DNA of 64,000 bases from Pseudomonas sp. MYb327 (GTDB taxonomy: Bacteria; Pseudomonadota; Gammaproteobacteria; Pseudomonadales; Pseudomonadaceae). Below are positions 1 to 9,291 of the stretch, piece after piece; the stretch's first letter is position 1, and every line of letters begins with the position of its first letter. Location of the stretch: assembly GCF_040438925.1 (NCBI RefSeq), contig NZ_CP159258.1, positions 62,001 to 126,000 of the forward strand. The letters are read 5' to 3'. The translations under genes and the position numbers were made by a program. A model generated the notes under the pieces. It saw only the letters and a list, made by a program, of their open reading frames with translations. It did no database searches and was not told the origin of the DNA.

Positions 1-1221
1 GCGGTAGAAGCGCTCGAACAAACGCGACAGATGTTCGCTGGCAATCGGCGAACCCGGGTTGGCCACGCCGATGCTGACCTGATGCTCTTCGACGTCGATC
101 CGCACCTGAATCACGTTCCCCGGCTCGGTGTGTTGCACCGCGTTGCTTAGCAGATTGATCAATGCCCGGCGCAGGTGTGCGATCTCGATTCGCACCTGCG
201 CATCGCCGCTGACCTGCACCTGAACTTGAGCATCTTCGAGGATGAAATCCAGGTATTCCAGGGTCGTCGCCACTTCGTCTGCCAGCGAAGTGGAGGTCAG
301 TTTGGTCGCCTTGCTGCCCTGATCGGCACTGGCGAGGAACAGCATGTCATTGATGATCGAACGCAGGCGTTCAAGCTCTTCGAGGTTCGATTGCAGCACC
401 TCGAAATAATGCTCGGCCGAACGCCCACGGGTCAGCGCGACCTGGGTCTGGCCGATCAGGTTGGTCAGCGGTGAGCGCAGTTCATGGGCCACGTCGGCGT
501 TGAACGATTCCAGTCGCGAGTAAGCCTGTTCGACCCGCTCCAGCGTGGAGTTGAACGAGTTGACGAACTGATTCAATTCCGGCGGCAGCGACGACATGCG
601 CAAGCGTCCGGAACGCAAGGGTGGGGCCAGACGTTGGGCTTCCTGAGAGAGTTTGATCAGTGGCTTGAGGCCGATCCGCGCCACCCAGTAACCCAGCGCC
701 GAGGCCAGCAGTACGCCGACAATCGCCAGGCTGACCAAGGCAATCAGCAACTGATGCTGGGTCTGGAAAAACGTCTCGGTGTCGATGCCGATCATGAAGC
801 GCAGCGACGGTCGTTGATCCTTGGCCGGGAACTGGCTGACCAGCACTTTCATCGGGTAGGGCTGATCCGGCAACTGCAAGTCACGCATGCCCAGCGGCCC
901 TTCGGCGAAGGCGCGGACCTGCGGTGTCAGGTTGCCGTATTCGTAGTGCGGATCGCCGCTGATGATCCAGAAACTGATGCGCTTGTCTTCTTCGCCGAGC
1001 AGCTTGAGTTTGTTGTTGATCTTCACCCAATGCTCGGGGGTGCCATAGCGGCCAACCGTGGATTCGAGCACGCTGTAGCGAGCGTCCAGCTCTGCTTCGG
1101 GCAACAGGCCCAGGCCTTTGTCGACCTGTTGATAAAGCGCCCAACCGATCAACAGGAACACCAGCAGCGCCACCAGCGTGAACATTCCACTGAGGCGCAG
1201 GGCTATGCTGTTACTGGACAC
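1..1221 (-). CDS. Sensor histidine kinase, CusS/CopS/CzcS-like (partial, 3' end outside window)
   Basis: Inner-membrane sensor kinase of the heavy-metal sensor type, partner of the response regulator just upstream. Read leftward it shows an N-terminal membrane helix (FTLVALLVFLLIGWALY), a periplasmic stretch of roughly 130 residues, a second helix (LLIALVSLAIVGVLLASALGY begins there), a HAMP linker, the phospho-acceptor H-box VAHELRSPL (about 470-500) and an N-box NLLSNAVQH (about 120-160). The remaining ATP-binding part lies beyond base 1. The start is GTG at 1221 (a second GTG sits directly before it at 1224); it overlaps the regulator's stop codon, which suggests translational coupling. 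The signal sensed cannot be told from sequence. Metal is the family norm, but the linkage to an MdtC-type pump leaves drugs or envelope stress possible. Confidence 0.9.
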   Translation of the reverse strand, partial: MSSNSIALRLSGMFTLVALLVFLLIGWALYQQVDKGLGLLPEAELDARYSVLESTVGRYGTPEHWVKINNKLKLLGEEDKRISFWIISGDPHYEYGNLTPQVRAFAEGPLGMRDLQLPDQPYPMKVLVSQFPAKDQRPSLRFMIGIDTETFFQTQHQLLIALVSLAIVGVLLASALGYWVARIGLKPLIKLSQEAQRLAPPLRSGRLRMSSLPPELNQFVNSFNSTLERVEQAYSRLESFNADVAHELRSPLTNLIGQTQVALTRGRSAEHYFEVLQSNLEELERLRSIINDMLFLASADQGSKATKLTSTSLADEVATTLEYLDFILEDAQVQVQVSGDAQVRIEIAHLRRALINLLSNAVQHTEPGNVIQVRIDVEEHQVSIGVANPGSPIASEHLSRLFERFYR

Positions 1222-1888
1222 CACGGCTCTCCAGCACATAACCCATGCCACGGATGGTGTGCAGCAGTTTCTCGTCGAACGGCCCGTCGAGTTTGGCCCG
1301 CAGGCGTTTTATCGCGACTTCGACGACGTTGGCGTCGCTGTCGAAATTGATGTCCCAGACCATTTCGGCAATCGCCGTTTTAGAGAGGATTTCGCCCTGC
1401 CGACGGGCCAGCACACTGAGCAGCGAGAACTCCTTGGCGGTCAGGTCCAGGCGCGTGCCGGCGCGCGTGGCTTTGCGGCTGATCAAATCTATCCACAGGT
1501 CGGCGATGCTCACTTGCACCGGTTCATGGCCGCCGCTGCGCCGGGTCAGCGCTTGCAGGCGCGCCACCAGTTCGAGGAAGGAAAACGGTTTGCCGAGGTA
1601 ATCGTCGGCGCCGTCGCGCAGGCCCCGGATACGGTCTTCTACCCGTTCGCGGGCCGTGAGCATGATGACCGGAGTTTGCTTGCGCGCACGCAGGGCACGC
1701 AGCACGCCGAAGCCGTCGAGGCCCGGCAGCATGACATCGAGGACGATCACCGCGTAGTCGCTTTCCAGCGCCATGTGCAGGCCTTCCACGCCGTCGCGGG
1801 CCAGGTCCACGGTGTAACCCTGTTCCGTCAGGCCGCGGTGCAGATAATCCGCGGTTTTTTCCTCGTCTTCGATAATCAGAACGCGCAT
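1211..1888 (-). CDS. OmpR-family response regulator, CusR/CopR/CzcR-like
   Basis: DNA-binding response regulator of 225 residues, normal length for the OmpR/PhoB family. The receiver domain (about 1-115) begins MRVLIIEDEEKTADYL with the acidic pair, has the acceptor Asp in VIVLDVMLPG, the Thr in VIMLTARE and the Lys in DYLGKPFSF. The C-terminal winged helix (about 125-222) carries the family signature LTAKEFSLLSVLARR and ends with the wing IRGMGYVL. It starts 8 bases after the stop of the RND transporter and its stop overlaps the start of the kinase, so pump, regulator and kinase look like one transcription unit. It probably activates its own operon through the TGAC-N6-GTCA palindrome at 6242-6255 (inference). 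Confidence 0.93.
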   Translation of the reverse strand: MRVLIIEDEEKTADYLHRGLTEQGYTVDLARDGVEGLHMALESDYAVIVLDVMLPGLDGFGVLRALRARKQTPVIMLTARERVEDRIRGLRDGADDYLGKPFSFLELVARLQALTRRSGGHEPVQVSIADLWIDLISRKATRAGTRLDLTAKEFSLLSVLARRQGEILSKTAIAEMVWDINFDSDANVVEVAIKRLRAKLDGPFDEKLLHTIRGMGYVLESRGVQ

Positions 1889-1896
1889 GACCCGCC

Positions 1897-4800
1897 TCAG
1901 TCTGTGGTCGCCAGCGCCGCTACGGGCGATGGTTTGGGCCGATGGAATAGCCGCTCAAGCCACAAGTATATGACCGGAGTGGTGAACAGCGTCAGCGCCT
2001 GGCTCACCAGCAAGCCGCCGACGACCGCGATCCCCAGCGGTTGGCGCAGCTCGGCGCCGGTGCCGTAGCCGAGCATCAGCGGCAAGGCGCCGAGCAGGGC
2101 GGCGAGGGTGGTCATGATGATCGGCCGGAACCGCGTGAGGCAGGCCTGGAAAATCGCCTCTTCCGGTGACATTCCTCCTTTGCGCTGAGCTTCGAGGGCG
2201 AAGTCGATCATCAGGATGCCGTTTTTCTTGACGATGCCGATCAGCAGCACCAGGCCGATCAGCGCCATGATCGAAAAGTCCTGGCCGCAGATCCACAGCA
2301 TGATCACCGCGCCAAGCCCAGCCGCAGGCAGCGTCGAAATAATCGTTAGCGGATGCACGAAGCTCTCGTAGAGCACGCCGAGAATGATGTACACCGCCAC
2401 CAGCGCCGCGAGGATCAGCCACGGCTGACTGGCCAACGAACTCTGGAACGCCTGGGCCGCGCCCTGGAAATTGCCGCTGATTGCCACCGGCATGCCGATC
2501 TCGGCCTTGGCCTGGTTGAGCATGATCACCGCGTCACCCAAAGCCACACCGGGCGCCAGGTTGAACGACAGGTTGGCGGCCGGGAACATGCCGTCATGGG
2601 CGATGGACAGCGGGCCGATGGTTGGCGCATCGAATCTGGCCAGCGCCGACAGCGGCACCATCTCGCCGCTCAGGGGCGAGCGCAGGTAGAAATAGTTGAG
2701 GCTTTCAGCCTTGCCCCGTTGCTTGGTGTCCAGCTCCAGGATCACGTTGTACTGGTTGATCTGGGTCTGGAATTCGTTGATCTGCCGCTGGCCAAAAGCG
2801 TCGTACAGCGCTTCGTCGACATCGCTTGCGGTCAAACCGAAACGTGCCGCCGCGCTACGGTCGATGCTGATGTGGGTGATGCTGCCGCCCAGTTGCAGGT
2901 CGTTGGAAACGTCGCGGAAGGCCGGGTTGCTGCGCAGTTTCTCCGTGAGACGCTGGGTCCAGGTACTCAGGACCGCGCCGTCGTTGCTCTTGAGCACGTA
3001 TTGGTACTGAGCGCGGCTCGGGCCGGAGCTGAGGTTGATGTCCTGGCCGGCACGCAGGTACAACACGATGCCCGGCACTTTCATCAGTTGCGGGCGAATC
3101 CGGTCGATGAATTCGCTGGCCGACACATCACGGTCACCGCGTTTTTTCAGGGTGATCCAGAACCGGCCGTTGGCGATGGTCTGGTTGCTGCCGGAGACGC
3201 CGACCGAGTGAGAAAAGGTTTCGACCGCAGGGTCGGCGCTGACGATTTCGGCCATCGCCAGGTGTTTTTTCACCATGTCGCCGTAGGAAATATCGGCAGC
3301 GGCTTCCGTGGTGCCGAGGACGAAACCGGTGTCCTGCACCGGGAAGAAGCCTTTCGGAATGAAGATGTAACCGCCGACTGCCAGCGCTACTGACAGACCG
3401 AAAATACCGATCATCATTTTTTGATGGGCGAGGGCGCGGCGCAGACCTTTTTCATAGAGGGCCAGCAGGCGCTCGCCAAAACCTTTCTTGCCGTGGGCAC
3501 CATGCACCGGGGCGCGCATGAACAGCGCCGCCAGGGTCGGCGCGAGGGTCAGGGATACCACCACCGAAATCAGGATGGTGGAGGTGGCGGTCAGGGCGAA
3601 CTCCTTGAACAATCGCCCGACCACGCCGCCCATGAACAGCAGCGGAATGAACGCCGCCACCAGCGAGAAACTGATCGACACCACGGTGAAGCCGATTTCC
3701 CCGGCGCCCTTGATCGCCGCCTCGCGCATGCCGTCGCCGGCCTCCAGGTGCCGGTGGATGTTTTCCACCACCACAATCGCGTCATCGACCACAAACCCCA
3801 CGGCCACCACGATCGCCACCAGCGTCAGGTTGTTCAGGCTGAATCCCATCACGTACATCAGGGCAAAACTGGCGATCAACGAAACCCCCAGCACCGCCGA
3901 GACAATCAGGGTCGCCGACAACTGGCGCAGGAACAGCGCCATCACCGCCACCACCAGCATGATCGCGATCAGCAGGGTGATTTCCACTTCGTGCAGCGAG
4001 GCGCGGATGGTCTGGGTCCGGTCAATCAAAACCTTGACCTCCACCGAGGCCGGCAGCATCGCCTCCAGGTCCGGCAAGGCGGCTTGAATGCGGTCCACGG
4101 TTTCGACGATGTTAGCCCCCGGTTGGCGGAAGATCACCAGGTTCACCCCCGGTTGCGATCCTGCCCAGGCCTGGACGTAGGCATCTTCCGAACCGTTGAC
4201 GACTTTGGCGACATCGCGCAGATGAACCGGTGCACCGTCCTTGTAGGAAACGATCAACTGGCTGTAGTCCTCGGGGTGGAACAGTTGATCGTTGGTGGAC
4301 AGCGTCGAAATGCTCGACTCGCCGTACAGCGCCCCTTTGGCCAGGTTGAGACTGGTTTGCTGGATCGCCAGGCGAATGTCCGCCAGGGTCAAGCCGATGG
4401 CCGCGAGTTTGTCTGCCGAAACCTGGACGCGGATCGCCGGACGTTGCTGACCGGTGATGGCGACCTGTCCTACACCGTTGACTTGGCTGAGCTGGCGGGA
4501 TAGCAGGGTTTCCACCAGGTCGCTGAGTTCCGGGCCAGGCATCAGCGATGAGTTGACGCTGAGAATCAGCACCGGGCTATCGGCCGGGTTGACCTTGCGC
4601 CACGTCGGCAGGTTCGGCATGTCCTTCGGCAGTTTGCCAGCGGCGGTGTTGATCGCGGCCTGCACTTCCTGGGCGGCGGTGTCGATGCTCTTGTCGAGGG
4701 TGAATTGCAGAGTCAGGTTAGTCGAGCCGAGGGCGCTGCTCGACGTCATCTGGGTCACGCCGGGGATGGCGCTGAATTGAACTTCAAGGGGGGTGGCCAC

Positions 4801-4998
4801 CGATGACGCCATGGTTTCCGGACTGGCACCGGGCAATTGGGCGGCGACCTGAATGGTCGGGAATTCGGCTTCCGGCAGCGGTGCGATCGGCAGGCGGGGG
4901 AAGGCAATCGCCCCCAGCAGCACCAGCGCAAACGTCAGCAAAACCGTCGCCACCGGATGGTCGATACACCATGCGGATACCGAACCGTGGCCCTTCAT
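1897..4998 (-). CDS. RND efflux transporter, HAE1 family, MdtC/MuxC-like
   Basis: Proton-driven inner-membrane drug exporter of 1033 residues, full length for the HAE1 family. The N-terminus is the usual cytoplasmic lead plus TM1 (HPVATVLLTFALVLLGAIAF). The TM4 proton-relay motif with two adjacent Asp is seen in VAVGFVVDDAIVVVENIHR, and further TM groups lie at about 335-500 and 860-1010. Wording such as ISFSLVAAFIPLLFMGG and MMTTLAALLGALPL is typical of MdtB/MdtC/MuxB/MuxC. Mdt and Mux systems usually have two RND subunits; here there is only one, directly preceded by its adaptor (4-base overlap) and followed by a two-component system. No outer-membrane factor belongs to this operon, so the pump must borrow one. 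Substrate unknown. Confidence 0.93.
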   Translation of the reverse strand: MKGHGSVSAWCIDHPVATVLLTFALVLLGAIAFPRLPIAPLPEAEFPTIQVAAQLPGASPETMASSVATPLEVQFSAIPGVTQMTSSSALGSTNLTLQFTLDKSIDTAAQEVQAAINTAAGKLPKDMPNLPTWRKVNPADSPVLILSVNSSLMPGPELSDLVETLLSRQLSQVNGVGQVAITGQQRPAIRVQVSADKLAAIGLTLADIRLAIQQTSLNLAKGALYGESSISTLSTNDQLFHPEDYSQLIVSYKDGAPVHLRDVAKVVNGSEDAYVQAWAGSQPGVNLVIFRQPGANIVETVDRIQAALPDLEAMLPASVEVKVLIDRTQTIRASLHEVEITLLIAIMLVVAVMALFLRQLSATLIVSAVLGVSLIASFALMYVMGFSLNNLTLVAIVVAVGFVVDDAIVVVENIHRHLEAGDGMREAAIKGAGEIGFTVVSISFSLVAAFIPLLFMGGVVGRLFKEFALTATSTILISVVVSLTLAPTLAALFMRAPVHGAHGKKGFGERLLALYEKGLRRALAHQKMMIGIFGLSVALAVGGYIFIPKGFFPVQDTGFVLGTTEAAADISYGDMVKKHLAMAEIVSADPAVETFSHSVGVSGSNQTIANGRFWITLKKRGDRDVSASEFIDRIRPQLMKVPGIVLYLRAGQDINLSSGPSRAQYQYVLKSNDGAVLSTWTQRLTEKLRSNPAFRDVSNDLQLGGSITHISIDRSAAARFGLTASDVDEALYDAFGQRQINEFQTQINQYNVILELDTKQRGKAESLNYFYLRSPLSGEMVPLSALARFDAPTIGPLSIAHDGMFPAANLSFNLAPGVALGDAVIMLNQAKAEIGMPVAISGNFQGAAQAFQSSLASQPWLILAALVAVYIILGVLYESFVHPLTIISTLPAAGLGAVIMLWICGQDFSIMALIGLVLLIGIVKKNGILMIDFALEAQRKGGMSPEEAIFQACLTRFRPIIMTTLAALLGALPLMLGYGTGAELRQPLGIAVVGGLLVSQALTLFTTPVIYLWLERLFHRPKPSPVAALATTD

Positions 4999-6155
4999 TG
5001 CGCGGCCTCCGATTGCACCACTTGCGGTGGTTCGGTCAGCACTTTAACCGTGGAACCGGGCTTGAGCCGCGACTGGCCGTCGCTGACCAGAATATCGCCG
5101 GGCTTGACGCCTTTGATCGTGTCCTGGCCGCTGCTTTGATAGACCATTTGCACCGGTACGGTTTCGACTTTGTCGCCGTTTACCCGGTAGACGAAGTGCT
5201 GGTCGAGGCCACGCTGTACGACGCTGGGCGGGACCACAAGCGCATCTTTATCCAGCGCTGTCTGAATTTTTACCGTCACCAGCAGGCCCGGCCAGAGCTT
5301 TTGCCCGGGGTTTTTGAATTCAGCCTTGGCGCGGATGGTCCCGGTGTTGGCGTTGATCTGGTTGTCGATCAGGGTCAGATGACCTTCACCCAGCAGATTG
5401 CCGGTTTCGCCATCGGTGTCGGCGCCGATGTAGGCCTTGACCTGAGCGTGCTGCGGATCGGTGATCAGGCCTTGCAGGGTGGGCAGCAGCTGCTGCGGCA
5501 GGGAGAACTCCACCGCGATCGGGTCGATCTGGGTGACGGTGAACAGGCCTTGGGCGTCGGTCATGCGCAGGAAGTTGCCTTCATCCACCGTGCGAATGCC
5601 GACCCGGCCGGTGACCGGGGAACGAATCTGTGTGTAGGAAAGTTGTACCTGAGCGGCATCAATCGAAGCCTGATTGCCCTGGGCGGTGGCCTTGAGCTGG
5701 TTGACCAGCGCTTGTTGCTGATCGTAAGTCTGCTTCGAGACGCCGTCGTCGACGCTCAGCAGTTTGTAGCGCTTGAGGTTGACCAGTGCCACTTGCAGTT
5801 GCGCCTGGCTCTCACCCAGTTGCGCGCGGGCCTGGTCGAGGCTGGCGCGGATCGAGCGGTCATCGATGGTGGCCAGCAGGTCGCCCTTGGTCACCAGTTG
5901 ACCTTCTTTGACCAGGATTTTGGTGAGGATGCCGTCGATTTGCGGGCGGACCACCACACTGTGCAAGGACAACACCGAGCCGATGCCGCTGATGAAGCGC
6001 GGCACGTCTTTTTCGGTGACGCTGACCACGCGTACGGGGATGGCGGTGCTGGCGGAGAGTTTGGTTTTGGCGGGTTTGCTGGCGTACCACAGGCCCAGCG
6101 CTGCCAGGACAATCAGAAGGGCGACGAGCAGGGCGGGTTTTTGCTGGATTCGCAT
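4995..6155 (-). CDS. RND efflux periplasmic adaptor subunit, MdtA-like
   Basis: Membrane fusion protein of 386 residues linking the RND pump to an outer-membrane channel. It has an N-terminal membrane anchor or signal (ALLVALLIVLAALGLWYAS, no lipobox), then a biotinyl-lipoyl half (VVVRPQIDGILTKILVKEGQ), an alpha-helical hairpin (about 95-165), the second lipoyl half (TQIRSPVTGRVGIRTVDEGN) and the beta-barrel and membrane-proximal domains. The ATG of the RND gene overlaps its stop codon (ATGA). No strong Shine-Dalgarno is seen before the chosen ATG. As the first gene of the run it should carry the promoter: a TATAAA-like -10 lies on the minus strand at 6202-6207, and a palindrome lies upstream at 6239-6258. 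Confidence 0.92.
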   Translation of the reverse strand: MRIQQKPALLVALLIVLAALGLWYASKPAKTKLSASTAIPVRVVSVTEKDVPRFISGIGSVLSLHSVVVRPQIDGILTKILVKEGQLVTKGDLLATIDDRSIRASLDQARAQLGESQAQLQVALVNLKRYKLLSVDDGVSKQTYDQQQALVNQLKATAQGNQASIDAAQVQLSYTQIRSPVTGRVGIRTVDEGNFLRMTDAQGLFTVTQIDPIAVEFSLPQQLLPTLQGLITDPQHAQVKAYIGADTDGETGNLLGEGHLTLIDNQINANTGTIRAKAEFKNPGQKLWPGLLVTVKIQTALDKDALVVPPSVVQRGLDQHFVYRVNGDKVETVPVQMVYQSSGQDTIKGVKPGDILVSDGQSRLKPGSTVKVLTEPPQVVQSEAAQ

Positions 6156-6238
6156 GCGAGTGGGGCGCCAGGGCTGGGTGGTCGAAAGGTTGGTATGTTC
6201 CTTTATAAACCTGTTTGGCGGTCAGGAAGGTGACTGCT

Positions 6239-6258
6239 AACTGACGGCGCTGTCAGTT
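6239..6258. promoter_or_regulatory. CusR/CopR-type palindrome upstream of the efflux operon
   Basis: Perfect inverted repeat AACTGAC-ggcgct-GTCAGTT, 84 bases upstream of the adaptor gene start. The core TGAC-N6-GTCA has the same geometry as boxes described for CusR/CopR-type regulators, and such a regulator is encoded in the operon. The site is therefore a good candidate for autoregulation. Binding itself is inferred. Confidence 0.5.
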
Positions 6259-6292
6259 TGGGGAAGGTCCGTCGTTACACCGACGCTTTTCT

Positions 6293-6602
6293 GTAGGAGC
6301 TGGCTTGCCAGCGATGGCGGCATCACTGATACACCGCATCGCCTTGATCGCCAGCAAGCCGGCTCCTACGGGGTGGGGTGATGATGCTGATGGGTGTCTG
6401 CGTGTCCGTGTAGGAGCTGGCTTGCCAGCGATGGCGGCATCACTTGATACACCGCATCGCCTGGATCGCCAGCAAGCCGGCTCCTACGGAGTGGGGTGAT
6501 GATGCTGATGGGTGTCTGCGTGTCCGTGTAGGAGCTGGCTTGCCAGCGATGGCGGCATCAGATACACCGCATCGTCTTGATCGCCAGCAAGCCGGCTCCT
6601 AC
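6293..6602. repeat. Three tandem REP (BIME-like) units
   Basis: Three near-identical units (6293-6369, 6410-6487, 6528-6602). Each begins gtaggagctggcttgccagc and ends in the inverted form gccagcaagccggctcctac, so each can fold into a long hairpin. The two spacers are almost identical to each other (ggggtgatgatgctgatggg core), so unit plus spacer was amplified as a block of roughly 117 bases. The array lies between the upstream region of the efflux operon and the 3' end of the LysR gene. With the short stretch 6156-6292 this accounts for the whole gap; no gene is seen in it. Confidence 0.9.
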
Positions 6603-6635
6603 GGGGCTTGGGTCAGCAACGAGTAATCGGAAAGC

Positions 6636-7604
6636 TCAATTGGCCACCCGCGCCCCCGCCAGGCTTCCGCTCAATTCATACGCCGCCAGTTCCGCCTGAT
6701 GCGCCGCGAGAATCTCCGGCAACGATCCGCGCAGGTACTCGACCCAGGTCTTGATCTTCGCATCGAGGTATTGCCTCGATGGGTAGATCGCGTACAGGTT
6801 CAGTTCCTGCGAACGATATTTGGGCATCACTCGCACCAGCGTGCCGTTGCGCAATCCTTCAATCGCGGCATACACCGGCAATACACCAACGCCCATGCCG
6901 CTGGTGATTGCGGTTTTCATCGCGTCGGCGGAATTCACCAGGAAGGGCGAGCTGTTGATGGTGACCATTTCCTGGCCATCAGGGCCGTCGAAGGCCCATT
7001 TTTCCAAGGGGATGACCGGGCTCACCAGGCGCAGGCAAGCGTGGTTGAGCAAGTCGCTGGGTTTTTGTGCGCAGCCGTTGGCTTTGACGTAGGCCGGCGA
7101 GGCGCAAACGATGCTGTAGGTGATGCCCAAGCGCTGGGAGACGAAGCCCGAGTCCGGCAGTTCGCTGGCGAGCACGATGGATACGTCATAGCCCTCGTCC
7201 AGCAGGTCTGGCACGCGGTTGGCCATGGTCAGGTCGAAGGTGACGTCCGGGTGGGTTTTGCGATAGCGGGCAATGGCATCGATCACGAAATGCTGACCGA
7301 TGCCGGTCATGGTGTGGACTTTCAGTTGTCCGGCCGGGCGCGCGTGGGCGTCGCTGGCCTCGGCTTCGGCTTCTTCGACGTACGCCAGGATTTGCTCGCA
7401 GCGCAGCAAGTAGCGCTTGCCGGCTTCGGTCAGGGCGATGCGTCGGGTCGTTCGGTTGAGGAGACGGGTTTGCAGGTGGGCTTCCAGGTTGGAGACCGCG
7501 CGCGAGACGTTGGCGGTGGTGGTGTCCAGTTGCACGGCGGCGGCGGTGAAGCTGCCGGCTTCGGCCACGTAACTGAAGGCGCGCATGTTTTGCAGTGTGT
7601 CCAT
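6636..7604 (-). CDS. LysR-family transcriptional regulator (AaeR-like by context)
   Basis: Transcription factor of 322 residues. The N-terminal winged helix-turn-helix (about 1-60) is canonical: MRAFSYVAEAGSFTAAA, then a recognition helix in TTTANVSRAVSNLEAHL and the wing LLNRTTRRIALTEAG. The rest is a two-lobed effector-binding domain (GQLKVHTMTGIG to the C-terminus). It is transcribed away from the outer-membrane factor gene at 7784, with about 180 bases between them, the usual layout for a LysR protein controlling a divergent efflux operon. A short inverted repeat (GATTC-N4-GAATC, 7695-7708) lies between the two genes but is too short to be sure of. The inducer is unknown; aromatic carboxylic acids are the family precedent for this type of pump. 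Confidence 0.9.
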   Translation of the reverse strand: MDTLQNMRAFSYVAEAGSFTAAAVQLDTTTANVSRAVSNLEAHLQTRLLNRTTRRIALTEAGKRYLLRCEQILAYVEEAEAEASDAHARPAGQLKVHTMTGIGQHFVIDAIARYRKTHPDVTFDLTMANRVPDLLDEGYDVSIVLASELPDSGFVSQRLGITYSIVCASPAYVKANGCAQKPSDLLNHACLRLVSPVIPLEKWAFDGPDGQEMVTINSSPFLVNSADAMKTAITSGMGVGVLPVYAAIEGLRNGTLVRVMPKYRSQELNLYAIYPSRQYLDAKIKTWVEYLRGSLPEILAAHQAELAAYELSGSLAGARVAN

Positions 7605-7783
7605 GGGGTGCTCTCGGGTTCGATGGCAAATTGTGACACGAAGTTTCAGGGGCAGAGACCCCGACCAAGGGATTATCGCGTTAACGGTAACAAAGATTCA
7701 CAAGAATCCCAGCTTATCGCCATTCAGGTCGCCCCATAGAATTGCGCATCCCGCAAAACCGCCCATCTCAGGAAATCGCAGCA

Positions 7784-9283
7784 GTGCCGCGTCGCATCAA
7801 CAGAGCGCTTCAGTCGCTCAGTGTTTTGGCTTTAACCCTGGCAATCAGCGGCTGCATCGGTACCGGAGGCATTGCCCCACAAGGCAAGGCGCTGGAGGCC
7901 AATTCATTGGCCACTGACGAAGCCATCCAGAGCGCCGCCCAGGATGCTCACTGGCCCACCGCGCAATGGTGGCAGGCTTATGGCGACCCGCAACTGAATC
8001 GCTGGATCGACCTCGCCGTGCAAGGCAGCCCGACCATGGCCATGGCGGCGGCGCGGGTCCGTCAGGCCAAATCCATGGCTGGCGTTGCAGAGGCAGCCGA
8101 GTCGTTGCAGATCAACGGCGAGTCTACGCTCAAGCGCCACAACTGGCCCACCGATCAGTTCTACGGGCCCGGCGATCTGGCCAACAGCACCACGTGGGAC
8201 AACAACGCGGCGCTGGGTTTCAGCTACGCCCTCGACTTGTGGGGGCGTGAAAGCAATGCCACTGAGCGTGCCGTGGACATGGCCCATATGACTGTCGCCG
8301 AGGCACGCCAGGCCCAGCTCGAATTGCAGAACAATATGGTGCGCGTCTACATCGAGCTGTCGCTGCATTACGCGAATCGGGACATCGTCGAAGCGACCCT
8401 GCAGCAGCAACAGCAAATCCTCGAGCTGGCACAGAAGCGCCTGGACGGCGGCATTGGCACGCATTTCGAAGTCAGCCAGGCCCAAACACCGCTGCCGGAA
8501 ACCCACCGCCAGATCGATGCGCTGGACGAAGAAATCGCTCTGAGCCGCAATCAACTGGCCGCGCTCGCAGGCAAAGGCCCGGGCGAGGGCACGCAGTTGC
8601 AGCGGCCGACACTGTCGTTGGGGGCTGCGCTGAAACTGCCGTCGACGCTGCCAGCGCAATTGCTCGGTCAACGCCCGGATGTGGTCGCCAGTCGCTGGCA
8701 AGTGGCGGCGCAAGCGCGGGGCATCGATGTGGCCCACGCCGGTTTCTATCCCAACGTCGATCTGGTCGGCAGCCTCGGCTACATGGCCACCGGCGGTGGA
8801 GCGCTGGAGTTCTTGACCGGCAAGAAACTTAACTACAGCGTCGGCCCGGCGATTTCCTTGCCGATCTTCGACGGTGGGCGGTTGCGTTCGGAGCTGGGTG
8901 AAGCCTCGGCCGGTTATGACATAGCAGTGGCCAAGTACAACCAGACGCTGGTCAACGCGCTGAAAAATATCTCCGACCAGTTGATCCGCCGCGAGTCCAT
9001 GGACAAGCAGCAAACCTTCGCCGCCGAGTCAGTGGCGACTGCGCAGAGGACCTACGACATCGCGATGATTGCCTATCAGCGCGGGCTGACCGATTACCTC
9101 AATGTGCTTAACGCTCAGACGCTTTTGTTCAAACAGCAGCAGGTGCAGCAGCAGGTGCAGGCGGCGCGGTTGAGTGCGCATGCCGAGCTGGTGACGGCGT
9201 TGGGCGGCGGGCTAGGGGCCGGCAATGATGTGCCGAAAGACAGCCAGACCGCTGCACCGAAAACCCCGAGCCTTTTGCGTTGA
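7784..9283 (+). CDS. Outer-membrane efflux lipoprotein, NodT/OprM family
   Basis: TolC-type outer-membrane channel of 499 residues. The signal peptide ends in a lipobox (TLAISGC), so the mature protein is lipidated. The TolC repeats follow: an N-terminal part with WWQAYGDPQLNRWIDLA and a second repeat with LLGQRPDVVASRWQVAAQARGIDVAHAGF, both hallmarks of the NodT group. I chose GTG at 7784 because AGGA lies about 9 bases upstream and it gives a compact signal peptide; a longer reading from TTG 7742 adds 14 residues with no signal features. It is the first gene of a set that continues with an inner-membrane FUSC pump, a DUF1656 protein and an adaptor, so it probably supplies the exit duct. Confidence 0.9.
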   Translation: MPRRINRALQSLSVLALTLAISGCIGTGGIAPQGKALEANSLATDEAIQSAAQDAHWPTAQWWQAYGDPQLNRWIDLAVQGSPTMAMAAARVRQAKSMAGVAEAAESLQINGESTLKRHNWPTDQFYGPGDLANSTTWDNNAALGFSYALDLWGRESNATERAVDMAHMTVAEARQAQLELQNNMVRVYIELSLHYANRDIVEATLQQQQQILELAQKRLDGGIGTHFEVSQAQTPLPETHRQIDALDEEIALSRNQLAALAGKGPGEGTQLQRPTLSLGAALKLPSTLPAQLLGQRPDVVASRWQVAAQARGIDVAHAGFYPNVDLVGSLGYMATGGGALEFLTGKKLNYSVGPAISLPIFDGGRLRSELGEASAGYDIAVAKYNQTLVNALKNISDQLIRRESMDKQQTFAAESVATAQRTYDIAMIAYQRGLTDYLNVLNAQTLLFKQQQVQQQVQAARLSAHAELVTALGGGLGAGNDVPKDSQTAAPKTPSLLR

Positions 9284-9291
9284 ACACAATA

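Noticed and set aside
2353..4503. Long plus-strand frames opposite the RND transporter gene
   Set aside because: Low-complexity His/Arg/Gln/Asp-rich translations antisense to a well-supported gene.
6293..6602. Three regularly spaced repeats resembling a short CRISPR array
   Set aside because: The repeats are themselves palindromic REP units of over 70 bases, the spacers are nearly identical to each other, and no cas genes are near.
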